Shown: positions 27,328 to 37,099, counted from the stretch's first letter. The stretch is DNA of 64,000 nucleotides from Io17-Chloro-G2 sp963663135 (GCA_963663135.2 CAXXRM010000001.1:246661-310660), one strand, 5' to 3'. Program-made: numbers and translations. The notes: generated by a model not told the origin, from the sequence alone.

Positions 27328-28635
27328 GTGCGTCAGGGTAGAGACCTAATCACCACCGTTCAGGAATACTCCATTCCCCTGATCCTTGGAGTCGTTGCCG
27401 GACTGGTGTTTGCCAATGTGGACCACCATTTGTATGAGCAGATCGTTGGGTACGAAATTTTCGGCGATCAAGTTACGGTGTTCGGCCGGCATGTGGCGGT
27501 CCATTTCCTCATCAATGAAATATTCATGGTGTTTTTCTTTGGAATAGCAGCCACAGAAATCACCGAATCGGTGCTCCCCGGTGGGGCGCTCAATCCAGTA
27601 CGGCGGGCCATCAATCCCCTGGTTGGGACATTGGGCGGAGTGGTAGGGCCTGTGGGTGTGTTCTTTGTGCTGGTGTGGCTGTTCTACGGGGGTTCTGACG
27701 ACTTCGGGACCGTCGCCAATGGCTGGGGGATACCCACGGCCACCGACATTGCCTTGGCTTGGCTGGTGGCCCGGTTGGTCTTCGGCCCCAGCCATCCCGC
27801 GGTCAGCTTCCTGTTGTTGCTGGCCGTGGCCGACGACGCCATTGGGTTGGGGATCATCGCCGTCTTCTACCCGGACCCGGACATACCGGTCCAGCCGGCT
27901 TGGCTATTGCTCACGGCGGGTGGCATGGGCGTCGCCCTGGGCCTGCGCCTGTTGAAGGTCGACTCCTGGCCGGTATACATTCTTGCCGGAGGGGCTCTGA
28001 GTTGGATCGGGTTGGCAAAATCATCCGTCGAGCCGGCCCTGGCCCTGGTGGTCATCGTACCCTTCCTGCCCGGCCCCCACCACGTCCACGAAGGGCTTGC
28101 GGACGCGTCTCCCGAAGAACACCGGTATGCGCACCGGCATGCGGCCCAACAGGCCCTTGCGCAGGGCCAGGCTGGCCCCCAATCGATGCCTGTCCATAGC
28201 GTGCAGCACGGGGAAAGTGCGCTGGAACGGTTTGAGTCCCGTGCGAAGCTGCCGGTCGATTTGGGACTGTTTTTCTTTGCCTTTGCCAATGCCGGGGTGG
28301 CGTTCGGCGCCATAAACCAGGTTACGGTCATAATCCTGGTCTCTTTGATACTGGGCAAGACCCTGGGTATCTCGGCCTTTTCCCTGGCGGCCCACAGGTT
28401 AGGCTTCCCCATGCCCACCGGCATGGGAGCGCGGCACTTGGTGGTGACCGCGCTTATCGGCGCGTTGGGTCTCACGGTGGCGCTTTTTGTGGCCGGGAAG
28501 GCCTATGCCGGGCCACCTTTCCAAGACCCGGCCAAGATGGGGGCGGTGTTGAGCGGCGGCGTCGGCCTGTTGGCGATAATATTGGGTGCGGTGCTCGGAG
28601 TAAAAGACGGATCGGGCCAACCACCGCGGCAATAG
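27328..28635 (+). CDS. nhaA: Na+/H+ antiporter NhaA
   Basis: NhaA swaps external protons for internal sodium, controlling pH and salt. The 435 residues contain the family core: HFLINEIFMVFFFGIAATEI near 59, WGIPTATDIALA near 133 and the ion-binding aspartates Asp169-Asp170 in AVADDAIGL. After about TM8, residues 245-305 form a long soluble loop with eight histidines, located between the first eight and last four helices. In E. coli this region is shorter. The GTG start has AGGAG at five bases. Confidence 0.93.
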   Translation: MRQGRDLITTVQEYSIPLILGVVAGLVFANVDHHLYEQIVGYEIFGDQVTVFGRHVAVHFLINEIFMVFFFGIAATEITESVLPGGALNPVRRAINPLVGTLGGVVGPVGVFFVLVWLFYGGSDDFGTVANGWGIPTATDIALAWLVARLVFGPSHPAVSFLLLLAVADDAIGLGIIAVFYPDPDIPVQPAWLLLTAGGMGVALGLRLLKVDSWPVYILAGGALSWIGLAKSSVEPALALVVIVPFLPGPHHVHEGLADASPEEHRYAHRHAAQQALAQGQAGPQSMPVHSVQHGESALERFESRAKLPVDLGLFFFAFANAGVAFGAINQVTVIILVSLILGKTLGISAFSLAAHRLGFPMPTGMGARHLVVTALIGALGLTVALFVAGKAYAGPPFQDPAKMGAVLSGGVGLLAIILGAVLGVKDGSGQPPRQ

Positions 28636-28743
28636 GGCGAAGCCCGGCGTGTCGGACTCCCCGCCGCGATTCTCGGCACATTGGGGATCCGGAAAAATCA
28701 GCCCATACATCTATGAACGCATACATCTATGGAGGTTGTCAGG

Positions 28744-29031
28744 ATGATTGGAGTTTTGACCCACCACTGGGCCAAGCCCGACAAAATTGAAGAAGCCAAG
28801 AAGTTGCTCGACGGAAACGGGCTGGCGCAAAGCAAGGCCAAAGGATTCGGATCCCGGCAGACGCTGTATTCCCTGGCCGACCCCTCCAAGATCACCACGT
28901 TGGTGACCTGGGACAGCGACGCCATCTACGATGCCTGGAGAGCCAGCCCGGAGCGGGCGGCGGCCATGGCCGGCGCTGATGCGCTTTGGGCGGACCCGCC
29001 CCAGTCGGAGCGGTTCGAGGTGGCCGGATAA
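28744..29031 (+). CDS. Antibiotic biosynthesis monooxygenase-like (dimeric barrel) protein
   Basis: This 95-residue protein has the ferredoxin-like dimeric alpha-beta barrel pattern of ABM proteins: a beta strand with MIGVLTHHWAKPDK, helix IEEAKKLLDG, strands around RQTLYSLADPSKITTLVTWDS and a helix with SPERAAAMAGAD. ABM proteins act on small aromatic or heme-type ligands or serve as accessory cyclases; the ligand is unknown. GGAGG lies eight bases before the ATG at 28744, so I preferred it to an ATG five codons earlier. Confidence 0.65.
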   Translation: MIGVLTHHWAKPDKIEEAKKLLDGNGLAQSKAKGFGSRQTLYSLADPSKITTLVTWDSDAIYDAWRASPERAAAMAGADALWADPPQSERFEVAG

Positions 29032-29101
29032 CCCGCAACAGGGAATGCCGACCTGCGTTCTAACCGCGAGTCCCGGGGCGAGCGCCTAAGGGTTTACCGC
29101 T

Positions 29102-29725
29102 TTAGGAGGAGCGGTATCCGTCGATGATTTCCTGGCGGCGGAAGCAGTCAAGGGTGTGGTCGTTGACCATGCCGGTGGCCTGCATGTGGGCGTACATGAT
29201 TGTAGAGCCCGTGAACTTGAAGCCACGTTGCCGCAGGTCTTTGCTCAAGGCGTCGGATTCGGGGCTGGTGGCCTGAAACTCGCTCAAGTCCCTCACCCGG
29301 TTTACGAGCGGCTTTCCCCCGACGAACCCCCAGATATACCGGCTGAAGTCGCCGAATTCCCTTTGGACGTCCAGGAACCGGAGGGCGTTGTTCACCGCCG
29401 CGTGGACCTTCTGCCGGTTGCGTATGATCCCGGGGTCGGCCAGCAAGGCCTCGATTCGCCTTTCGTCGAACGCGGCGACCCTAACCGGGTCGAAATCCTC
29501 AAACAGGTTCCGGTAGTTTTCCCGCTTGCGCAAAACGGTGTACCAACTCAATCCTGCCTGCGCGCCTTCGAGAATTAGAAACTCGAAAATCGCCCGGTCG
29601 TCATACAGGGGAACGCCCCATTCAAGGTCGTGGTAACGAACGTAGTCCTCTTTGGTCAAATCGACCCAAGGACAACGGCTTGGGTTTGTTTGACCTGGTG
29701 CGGATGCCCCGGTCAGTTCGGACAT
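29102..29725 (-). CDS. tag: DNA-3-methyladenine glycosylase I
   Basis: Tag removes 3-methyladenine from DNA. In 207 residues it shows CPWVDLTKEDYVRYHDLEWG at the N-terminal end, FEFLILEGAQAGLSWYTVLRKRE near 48, a helix-hairpin-helix region near 90-140, YIWGFVGGKP and FKFTGSTIMYAHMQATGMVNDH, ending with a zinc-ligand Cys in LDCFRR. These are the diagnostic residues of the family. The ATG at 29725 gives the family length; an earlier in-frame start adds 25 residues of doubtful sequence. Confidence 0.94.
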   Translation of the reverse strand: MSELTGASAPGQTNPSRCPWVDLTKEDYVRYHDLEWGVPLYDDRAIFEFLILEGAQAGLSWYTVLRKRENYRNLFEDFDPVRVAAFDERRIEALLADPGIIRNRQKVHAAVNNALRFLDVQREFGDFSRYIWGFVGGKPLVNRVRDLSEFQATSPESDALSKDLRQRGFKFTGSTIMYAHMQATGMVNDHTLDCFRRQEIIDGYRSS

Positions 29726-29821
29726 GCGACAGTTGGACTCACAAGACGCTAGCGCCGCAGGCGGCGGGCCATTTAAGATTGGTCCTGAAATGACCCGCAC
29801 TATCGACGATGCCGGCCTGGC

Positions 29822-30871
29822 CTAGCCGCAGGCTATGGCGTAGACCTGAGTCGCCCCTTCCGGCAGATGATGGGCGGTCCAGGTGTCGCCGGCATCATGG
29901 CTGCCCCAAACTTCTCCCTGGTTGGCGGCGCAATACATCCGGCTAGGGTTGACCTGGTCCAGGGCTACACCGAACATGGTGCTCCTGGGCTCCGCGCCGA
30001 TGTCCACTTGGCCCCAGGTCAAGCCGCCGTCCCCGCTGCGGAAGAGCACGCCTTTCTCGCTTTGGAAGTTGCCCCCGGCCGCCACCCAGATGGTCTTGGG
30101 GTCTCCGGGGGTTTCCCGGATGCTGCGGCAATAGGTCTGACCCTTGGGGTTCATGGGACCCAGGTTGACATAAGACCAATGCTCTCCCCGGTCCTGGCTG
30201 CTGAACAGCCCGGCCCTGCCGATGCCAAACACTGCTCCTGGTCGAAGGGTGCTGGCCAAGACGCCGTGCATGTCCACTTCGTCGTCGTTGACATACTGGC
30301 CGTGGCTAAGGTTTTCCCAGTGATCGCCGCCGTCCAGTGTGCGAATCAGCCCGCCCACTTCAATGGCGGCGTACATCTCACCGGCGTTAGACAGGCTCCC
30401 CGCCATCATCAGGACCCGCTTGGCCGGGTTGGATCCCGGTCCCAGGGTGACATCTGGGAATCGGACGCTCACGGGTAGCTGGCTCCAGGTCTCGCCGGCG
30501 TCGCCGCTGCGGCAGATCTGGCAAGACTCGTAACCGGCGTAGAGGATGCCCGAGTCCCTGGGATCGAACATGATCGACCACACCGGCAGGCCATGGTCCG
30601 GAGCGTTGACCTTTTCCCAATGGTCGCCGTGGTCCGTGCTCACGTATGGGCCGTCCTGGGTTCCGGCGTAGACGATGGCTGGATTTTCGGGGTGGATGGT
30701 CAGTGCCCGGATCGCCGGGGCTTGGGGCAAACCGGTTTCCAACAGGGTCCACTCCTCATCACCGTCGGCCATCCGGTAAAGGCCAGAATTGACCCGCCGG
30801 CCCGGGGCGGTTTCTCCGGCTAATCCAACGTAGACATAGGAATTGCGATTTCCGGGCGTTTGTGATGCCAT
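29822..30871 (-). CDS. BNR/sortilin-type beta-propeller protein
   Basis: A 349-residue protein with about six repeats containing S-x-D-x-G-x-x-W motifs: STDHGDHWEKV, SGDAGETWSQL, TLDGGDHWENL, SQDRGEHWSYV, SGDGGLTWGQV and SHDAGDTWTAH. This is the Asp-box pattern of BNR, YCF48 and sortilin propellers, seen in exo-glycosidases and photosystem II assembly factors. There is no clear signal peptide, so a cytoplasmic site is likely. The ATG at 30871 has AAGGAG five bases upstream. No catalytic role can be claimed. Confidence 0.88.
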   Translation of the reverse strand: MASQTPGNRNSYVYVGLAGETAPGRRVNSGLYRMADGDEEWTLLETGLPQAPAIRALTIHPENPAIVYAGTQDGPYVSTDHGDHWEKVNAPDHGLPVWSIMFDPRDSGILYAGYESCQICRSGDAGETWSQLPVSVRFPDVTLGPGSNPAKRVLMMAGSLSNAGEMYAAIEVGGLIRTLDGGDHWENLSHGQYVNDDEVDMHGVLASTLRPGAVFGIGRAGLFSSQDRGEHWSYVNLGPMNPKGQTYCRSIRETPGDPKTIWVAAGGNFQSEKGVLFRSGDGGLTWGQVDIGAEPRSTMFGVALDQVNPSRMYCAANQGEVWGSHDAGDTWTAHHLPEGATQVYAIACG

Positions 30872-31687
30872 GACTACTCCTTTTGCGTCAAACCCCGTTT
30901 CCAGAAGCAATCAAACGGGGCCCGCGGAACGTCTGTGGGAGCAATTCCACCAGAACTACAATACCTTGTCAATGGCTGGCATCCAGTCCTCAGTGCCTTT
31001 CGATTGTTGGCAGACTCGTTGGCCTTGGCCATTCGTTCCCCCGCGGGAACTAATAAGGAACGAATGCTCCTCGACCGGCTCGGGTCCTTCGACATGCTCA
31101 GGATGCATTCTGAGCGGAGCCGAAAAGTGATAAGGAATTGGTTGACACCCTGGCGAAGACCGAAAGCACCGGGCCGGGCACCGGGGAATTTTTCGTGTCC
31201 GTCTCATTTCATCCGGTGTTGCCCCATTCAGCTAGGGCAGGCGCCCGGGGCCCGGACCACGAGGAACGGGCGGCCGGATTCCCCAACTATCATGATAGAG
31301 AGAGGCGGCCGGAGAAGGGAAGAGGCGAATGACAGCAGAGACTTTCGATTACGGCCAGAGAAGGACTGGTTCCTTGGTCCCAAGCTGGTGGAAGGGACCT
31401 GAACCTATGATTCGACAAGCACATCAAGAACCGGGTATGCGGGCTATGTTCAATAACCGAGAAGCCTTGGTCCAGTCCTGGATTTCGGTTGACAGGAGGG
31501 GCCTTGGCACACAGAATTGGCGTAATCGGCATTAGAGTGCAACCCAGGGCTGGGTCTCGTGGAGTTGCACGGGATCGAAACGCCGGTTTGATGGGCCTGC
31601 CTCTCCGCAATTGGAAGTTAGGCGAACCGGGAAGCGGAGATTCGGGATGTTGTCCCGCCGGACCGAGAAGCGATAGGGGAGGAAAAC
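30872..31687. other. Intergenic stretch with a dispersed repeat
   Basis: No gene is supported here. At about 31075-31130 lies an imperfect inverted repeat, GGCTCGGGTCCTTCGACATG with CATTCTGAGCGGAGCCG, of a type that recurs widely in environmental bacterial genomes. Small open frames in the rest lack ribosome sites and coding bias. Confidence 0.6.
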
Positions 31688-32440
31688 ATGGCCGGACTTG
31701 ACGGCAAAGTTGTGATTGTTACCGGCTCCAGCCGGGGCATTGGTAAGGCAATCGCCCAGGAATGCGGCGCTCAAGGGGCGAAAGTGGTCGTAGTGGCCCG
31801 TACCGAGGAGTCGGGCGGCCGTCTGCCCGGAACGATCCACCAGACGGTCCAAGAAATCCAGGACGCCGGGGGGCAAGCGATGGCGGTGCGCTGCGACGTT
31901 ACCGACGAAGAGGCGGTGCAGGCGCTGGCTCAATCGGTGATGGACGCCCACGGCAGGATTGACGCCGTGGTGAACAATGCAGGCATCCAGGTCAACGTGG
32001 GTTTGCTGGAGTTGCAGACCCGGCATTGGGACCTGACCATGCGGGTGAATTTGAGGGGGCCGTTTCTGTGCTGCAAACACCTGGCCCCCATCATGGTGGA
32101 ACAACGCTCCGGCAGCATTGTGAACATCACATCGGGCGCTGCCGAAAACCCCCGGGCCAACGGCGTCAGCTACGCGGTCACCAAGGCGGGGCTAAATGCT
32201 ATATCCATCGGATTCTCCCAGGAGTTGGCGCCACACAACATTGCGGTCAACTCGTTGAATCCGGGCGGCGTGAAAACCGACGGCGCGGTCATGGTGCGTC
32301 CGCCGGACTTCGACTGGACCGGCTGGGATCCACAGGAAGTGGTAGGCCCGCCGGCGGCTTGGCTGTGCTGGCAGACCGCCCAGACAATCACTGGCCAGGT
32401 GGTGGACCGTTCCGAGTTCGGCAAGACCTGGGGAGGCTAA
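31688..32440 (+). CDS. SDR family oxidoreductase
   Basis: A classical 250-residue short-chain dehydrogenase: TGSSRGIG nucleotide motif at 12-19, NNAG at 96-99, and the catalytic Tyr162 and Lys166 in SYAVTKAG, with Ser in NITSGAA. GGGGAGGAAAAC stands before the ATG. It ends 13 bases before the molybdopterin-hydroxylase gene, which has its own AAGGAGG site, so they form a small operon. A joint role in oxidising an alcohol or ring hydroxyl made by the hydroxylase is likely but unproven. Confidence 0.92.
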   Translation: MAGLDGKVVIVTGSSRGIGKAIAQECGAQGAKVVVVARTEESGGRLPGTIHQTVQEIQDAGGQAMAVRCDVTDEEAVQALAQSVMDAHGRIDAVVNNAGIQVNVGLLELQTRHWDLTMRVNLRGPFLCCKHLAPIMVEQRSGSIVNITSGAAENPRANGVSYAVTKAGLNAISIGFSQELAPHNIAVNSLNPGGVKTDGAVMVRPPDFDWTGWDPQEVVGPPAAWLCWQTAQTITGQVVDRSEFGKTWGG

Positions 32441-32452
32441 AGGAGGCGGAAA

Positions 32453-34768
32453 ATGCCGTATGCAGGCCAACCGTTAGTACGGTTTGAGGACCAACGTTTG
32501 CTGACCGGCGGGGGCGCCTATGTGGACGACCTGCAACTGCCGGGTATGTTGCATGCGCTGGTTCTGCGCAGCCCCCATGCCCATGCCCGGATCGCGGGCA
32601 TCGATACCACCCAAGCAGCCCGCGTCCCTGGAGTGACGGCGGTGTTCACCGCTTCCGACTTCGCCGGTATCATCGAGAATTTGCCGACCCGCACAAACAC
32701 GGATGCCGATCAGATGCAACCGCCGCCCCATCCGGTGCTGGCCCAGGACAAGGTGGCCTATGTGGGTCAGTCGGTGGCCATCGTGATCGCTGAAAGCCCT
32801 TCGTCGGCGAGAGACGGCGTGGAGCAAATCCTGGTGGACTACGAACCGCTGCCCCCAGTGGTCGACCCGAGAGACGGCATCGCGGCGGACGCTCCGTTGC
32901 TCCACTCGCATTTGAGCTCCAACGTTGCGCTGCGCACCGTCAATGCCGGGGGAGACCTGGATTCGGCCTTTGCCCAGGCCAGCCGAGTAGTGCGCCAGAG
33001 GTACGAGGTGCAGAGGTTGGCCCCGGCGCCCATGGAACCCCGCGGCGTGGTGGCGGACTACCAGCGGGACCAAGACCTGCTCACTGTGTGGGACTCCACC
33101 CAGCACCCACACGAAGTCAGGGAACACCTGGTGGAATTGCTGCACCGCCCGGAAAGCAGCATCCGGGTCATCGCCCCGGATGTGGGCGGAGGTTTCGGCG
33201 AGAAAGGGTGCTTCTTCCCGGAGGAATTGGCCATTCCCTACATCTCCATTTTCCTGGGTCGCCCGGTCAAGTGGGTGGAAGACCGGCAGGAGAATATGTT
33301 GGCGTTCCACGGCCGCGGCTACACGGTGGACATGGAAGCTGCGGTGCAGGAGGACGGCACCCTGTTGGGGATCAACGTGGACATAGTCGCAGACCTGGGA
33401 GCGTTCTTTTTCCTGTCCACGCCCACCGTGCCGGTACTCACCACCCACCGGCTCACCGGACCTTACCGCACCCCGGCAATGAGAGTCGAGGTACAGGGGG
33501 TGGTCACCAACAAGCCGCCGACGGGAGCCTACCGCGGGGCCGGAGGGCCGGAAGCGGCTTTTTGCATGGAGCGCACCATGGACTTGATAGCCGCCGAGTT
33601 GGGAATGGACCCGGCGGATGTCCGGAGAATGAATTTCATCCCTCCCGAGGATTTCCCCCACGAAACGCCCACGGGAATTACCTATGATTCGGGCAGCTAT
33701 GCGGATGCCCTGGACCGGGCGTTGGCTATGTCGGATTACAGCCACTGGCGTTCCAGGTCGCGGCAGCAACGGGATTCCCAACCCGGACCGGATGAACCCC
33801 TGATCGGGGTGGGCTTGGCCACCGTGGTCAAGGGTTCCGGCGGCCGGATGACGCGTCTGACCGACCATGCCCGCGTGATAGTTGACGCCGACGGGCGGGT
33901 TACGGTGCATACGGGCGTTTCTCCCCACGGCCAGGGTACCGAAACCACCTTCGCCCAAATGACCGCCGACGTGCTTGGCGTCACGCCGGGAGACGTCCGG
34001 GTCTTGCACAGCGATACCGATGTTTTGCCCCACGGCGGCGGCACTTCGGGCAGCCGGGGTCTCATAGCCGGCGGCTCTGCGCTGTACAAGGTCCTAGAGG
34101 AGACGCGGGATAAACTCTTGACCATTGCGTCTCATCTGCTGGATTGCCCGGTCGATGACGTGGTCTTGCTTGAAGGGCAAGCGTTCAACAAGCATCTCCC
34201 CCAGGAATTGGTCCCTTTCACCCAGGTTGCAGCGGCTGCCTACGATGAGGAATTGTTGCCGCCGCAGGTGGAATCTGGAATCGACTTCCGGGGGAGTAAC
34301 ACCCTTCGGCAGAGCCCATACGCCTTTGGAGCCCACGTCGCAGTGGTGGAGGTTTCGCCGGAAAACGGAGCGGTCAAGATACTGAAATACATCGGCGTAC
34401 ACGATGCCGGAACCATCATCAACCCGCTTTTGGCGGAAGGCCAGGTCCAGGGGGGCATCGCCCAGGGAATTGGCCAAGCCCTGTGGGAAGGGATGGAGTA
34501 CGGCCCGGAAGGCCAGCCGCTCACCGGCAGCCTCATGGACTATGCCCTGCCCAAATCTTCCAACATGCCAGGCTTGGAGCTGGAAACTGTGGAGACCAAG
34601 TCGGACCTAACACCCTGGGGACTGAAGGGCATCGGCGAGTTGCCCACCCTGGCGGCCCCGGCGGCGGTAGCCAACGCGGTGATGGATGCCCTATCGTCGG
34701 CCAATGTCCGGCACATCGACACACCCCTCACTCCTGAAAAAATTTGGCAGGCTCTGCAGGGACGGTAA
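32453..34768 (+). CDS. Xanthine dehydrogenase/CoxL family molybdopterin subunit
   Basis: This is the large, molybdenum-cofactor-binding subunit of the xanthine oxidase family, 771 residues. The N-terminal a/b domain (RFEDQRLLTGGGAYVDDL, VPGVTAVFTASDF) is followed by the cofactor domain with DVGGGFGEKGCFFPEE near 243, PTGAYRGAGGPEAAF near 355 (the AYRGAG form, not the CO-dehydrogenase form with the copper cysteine) and the catalytic-Glu region LKGIGELPTLAAP near the end. No FAD-binding or 2Fe-2S subunit gene is adjacent, so it must use partners encoded elsewhere or work differently. The substrate is unknown. Confidence 0.92.
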   Translation: MPYAGQPLVRFEDQRLLTGGGAYVDDLQLPGMLHALVLRSPHAHARIAGIDTTQAARVPGVTAVFTASDFAGIIENLPTRTNTDADQMQPPPHPVLAQDKVAYVGQSVAIVIAESPSSARDGVEQILVDYEPLPPVVDPRDGIAADAPLLHSHLSSNVALRTVNAGGDLDSAFAQASRVVRQRYEVQRLAPAPMEPRGVVADYQRDQDLLTVWDSTQHPHEVREHLVELLHRPESSIRVIAPDVGGGFGEKGCFFPEELAIPYISIFLGRPVKWVEDRQENMLAFHGRGYTVDMEAAVQEDGTLLGINVDIVADLGAFFFLSTPTVPVLTTHRLTGPYRTPAMRVEVQGVVTNKPPTGAYRGAGGPEAAFCMERTMDLIAAELGMDPADVRRMNFIPPEDFPHETPTGITYDSGSYADALDRALAMSDYSHWRSRSRQQRDSQPGPDEPLIGVGLATVVKGSGGRMTRLTDHARVIVDADGRVTVHTGVSPHGQGTETTFAQMTADVLGVTPGDVRVLHSDTDVLPHGGGTSGSRGLIAGGSALYKVLEETRDKLLTIASHLLDCPVDDVVLLEGQAFNKHLPQELVPFTQVAAAAYDEELLPPQVESGIDFRGSNTLRQSPYAFGAHVAVVEVSPENGAVKILKYIGVHDAGTIINPLLAEGQVQGGIAQGIGQALWEGMEYGPEGQPLTGSLMDYALPKSSNMPGLELETVETKSDLTPWGLKGIGELPTLAAPAAVANAVMDALSSANVRHIDTPLTPEKIWQALQGR

Positions 34769-34826
34769 GGGCGGAAAACAACCGGCTGCCTTGGATTTGC
34801 GGGGAGTTGCCGGCGACGGGCCAATC

Positions 34827-34862
34827 AATGCCAATGCCAATGCCAATGCCAATGCCAATGGC
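34827..34862. repeat. Hexanucleotide microsatellite (AATGCC)n
   Basis: Five perfect AATGCC units and a sixth AATGGC in tandem, in the gap between two genes. Confidence 0.95.
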
Positions 34863-35034
34863 GGGGCGGCGGTGGTCGCAGCACCGCTCCCGGGTGGCAT
34901 GACGCCTTTTTGAAGCGGGTTTTCCACGCCAGCGCGCCAACTGGTATTCAATCCGTGTGACCCAACCCGTGTGACCCAACGTGGCTCGGTCCGCATTTCG
35001 ATTTACAACCCATCCATCACCAAGCGAGGTTTGT

Positions 35035-37041
35035 ATGCCGGTAACCAAGTTGGAAATTAAGATCCGGGAACCGTTTGCCGGGGGACAGTCTTTCGGCGAG
35101 GCCGGCGCCTACGAGCAGGTGGACGGCGTAGTCCATTTCTCGGTGGACCCGGAACATCCAGCTAATGAGACCATCGCCGACATTAAACTGGCGCCCCGCG
35201 ACGGCGATGGCCGGGTGGCTTTCTCATCGGATTTCAGGGTTGTGCAACCGGTTGACCCGCAGCGGGGCAACGGCCGAATGTTGTTGGACATCCTGAACCG
35301 CGGCAAGGCCACGGCGCTGCGGAATCTCAACAGCGCTCCGGATGTGCTTCCGTCCGATCCCCTGGACCCGGGCAATGGCTTCCTGATGCGCCAGGGGTAT
35401 TCCGTGGTCTGGTGCGGCTGGCAGCACGACGCTCCCAGCGTGCCCGGTGTCCTGGGCATGAGGGCGCCCGCCGCGGTCGACGCTTCCGGCCCTATCTCCG
35501 GGAGAATCGTGGTCACCTTTCAAAACAATGCTCCAACCCAAGTCCAGCTTCTGTCCGACCGTAACCACCAGGCATATCCTGCCAACAATTTGGAGGACCC
35601 GGACGCGGTGATGACGGTGCAGGAACACGAAGACGCCCCTGAGGCAATAGTGCCGCGGAGCCAGTGGTCATTCGCCAGGTTGGAGAACGGCCAAGTGATC
35701 CCGGACGCGCGCCACGTTTACTGTGCCGCCGGGTTTGAGCCGGGAAAGGTTTACCAGGTGATTTATTCCACCACCGGCGCGCCTATTGTGGGATTGGGCC
35801 TGCTGGCAACCCGGGACCTGGCGGCCTTTCTGCGCTACGGCGGCGGTGGGGATGACAACGTCTGCCCCGGCGGGTTGGAGCGAGCCTACACCTTTGGCGT
35901 ATCCCAAAGCGGCCGTTTTCTGCGGCTGTTCCTGTACTTGGGTCTGAACGTGGACGAGGCCGGCCGCGTCGTTTTCGATGGGTTTATGCCGCACGTGGCC
36001 GGCGGCAAGAGGGGGGAGTTCAACCAGCGGTTTGCGCAACCCTCCAGCCAAGCCAGCCGGAGCACCAACAGCCTGTTCCCCTTCAGCGACGTCAACCAGA
36101 CCGATTCGGAAACGGGGCTGACCGACGGGTTGCTCACCCGGCTATCTGCCGCCGGTGAACTGCCCAAAATAATGTACACGTACACCCCATCGGAATACTG
36201 GGGAGGCCACGGCTCCCTGGCCCATACGGATCTGACGGCAGCCAGGGACCTGACCCCCCCGGACGAGGTACGGATTTACGTCTTTGCCGGGTCCCAACAC
36301 GCCCTGGGGGCTTTCCCCCTGACCGACGTCGAGCCCGCGGACAGCGTGAGGAGCGAGCATCCCTTCAACTGTCTGGACCACCGCCCCATGCTTCGAGCTG
36401 CGCTGACCAACCTGGATGCGTGGGTCACGTCGGGACGGACGCCGCCGCCGAGCGGGCATGCCAGGATATCCGACGGCACAGCAGTAAGGCCGGCAGCGTT
36501 GGAAGAGACCTTCCGAAAAATTCCGGGCGTGAAATTCCCGACGCCGCTGCGCCGTTTCACGCGGTTGGACTTTGGGCCCGACCAGGGAGTTCCAACCAAA
36601 ATACCAGCGGTGGTGGGTGGCGTTTACCCTCACGTCGTTTCGGCGGTAGATGAGGATGGCAACGAGACCGGCGGCATCCGGCTGCCCTTCGTCTCGGTGC
36701 CCCTGGCCACTCATACCGGTTGGAACGTGCGCCATGCCGAAATCGGAGGGGCGGGCCAGACCCTTTCCACCGGCGGCGCAACCGGCGGCACGCTTCGAGG
36801 TTCGACCATTCCTTTCCCAGCCACCAGGAAGGATCGGGAAGCGTCCGGGGACCCGCGCCTGTCGATAGAGGAGCGGTACGAGTCAAGGGGTCACTACCAG
36901 GAACTGGTCCGTCAGGCCACGCAAGGGTTGGTCGACCAGGGGTATTTGCTGGAAGAAGATGCCGATGCCATGGTTGAGTTGGGCGGCCGCCATTACGACT
37001 TGATGAGCGCCGGGGTCAGAGCTCCCCAGGCGGCGGATTGA
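35035..37041 (+). CDS. Large alpha/beta hydrolase domain protein
   Basis: A 668-residue protein of the alpha/beta hydrolase family that includes secreted or cytoplasmic esterases of unknown substrate (Abhydrolase_10 type). It starts with VTKLEIKIREPFAGGQSFG and GAYEQVDGVVHFSVDP, has the nucleophile motif FGVSQSGRFLRLF near 290 (Ser in GVSQSG), FDGFMPHVAGG, and a late QHALGAFP and ND-rich end. No signal peptide is obvious. The ATG at 35035 has GAGG five bases before TTTGT, so I rejected an upstream ATG at 34981. It lies next to the molybdopterin hydroxylase and probably shares its catabolic setting. Confidence 0.88.
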   Translation: MPVTKLEIKIREPFAGGQSFGEAGAYEQVDGVVHFSVDPEHPANETIADIKLAPRDGDGRVAFSSDFRVVQPVDPQRGNGRMLLDILNRGKATALRNLNSAPDVLPSDPLDPGNGFLMRQGYSVVWCGWQHDAPSVPGVLGMRAPAAVDASGPISGRIVVTFQNNAPTQVQLLSDRNHQAYPANNLEDPDAVMTVQEHEDAPEAIVPRSQWSFARLENGQVIPDARHVYCAAGFEPGKVYQVIYSTTGAPIVGLGLLATRDLAAFLRYGGGGDDNVCPGGLERAYTFGVSQSGRFLRLFLYLGLNVDEAGRVVFDGFMPHVAGGKRGEFNQRFAQPSSQASRSTNSLFPFSDVNQTDSETGLTDGLLTRLSAAGELPKIMYTYTPSEYWGGHGSLAHTDLTAARDLTPPDEVRIYVFAGSQHALGAFPLTDVEPADSVRSEHPFNCLDHRPMLRAALTNLDAWVTSGRTPPPSGHARISDGTAVRPAALEETFRKIPGVKFPTPLRRFTRLDFGPDQGVPTKIPAVVGGVYPHVVSAVDEDGNETGGIRLPFVSVPLATHTGWNVRHAEIGGAGQTLSTGGATGGTLRGSTIPFPATRKDREASGDPRLSIEERYESRGHYQELVRQATQGLVDQGYLLEEDADAMVELGGRHYDLMSAGVRAPQAAD

Positions 37042-37079
37042 CCCCTTCTTTGGGATAGGTTCTTACATGGACATCTTGT

Positions 37080-37099
37080 GTAGTGTACCCTTACACTAC
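37080..37099. promoter_or_regulatory. Inverted repeat, possible operator
   Basis: GTAGTGTA and its exact complement TACACTAC are separated by CCCT, 50 bases before the small gene at 37150. The palindrome fits a repressor site, or a hairpin at the end of the preceding gene. Confidence 0.45.

Noticed and set aside
27000..27330. Riboswitch or T-box upstream of the threonine synthase operon
   Set aside because: No T-box sequence, SAM-box or other conserved core was seen; only promoter-like boxes are supported.
31329..31701. Short plus-strand frames upstream of the SDR at 31688
   Set aside because: They lack ribosome sites and known motifs; this is repeat-containing intergenic sequence.
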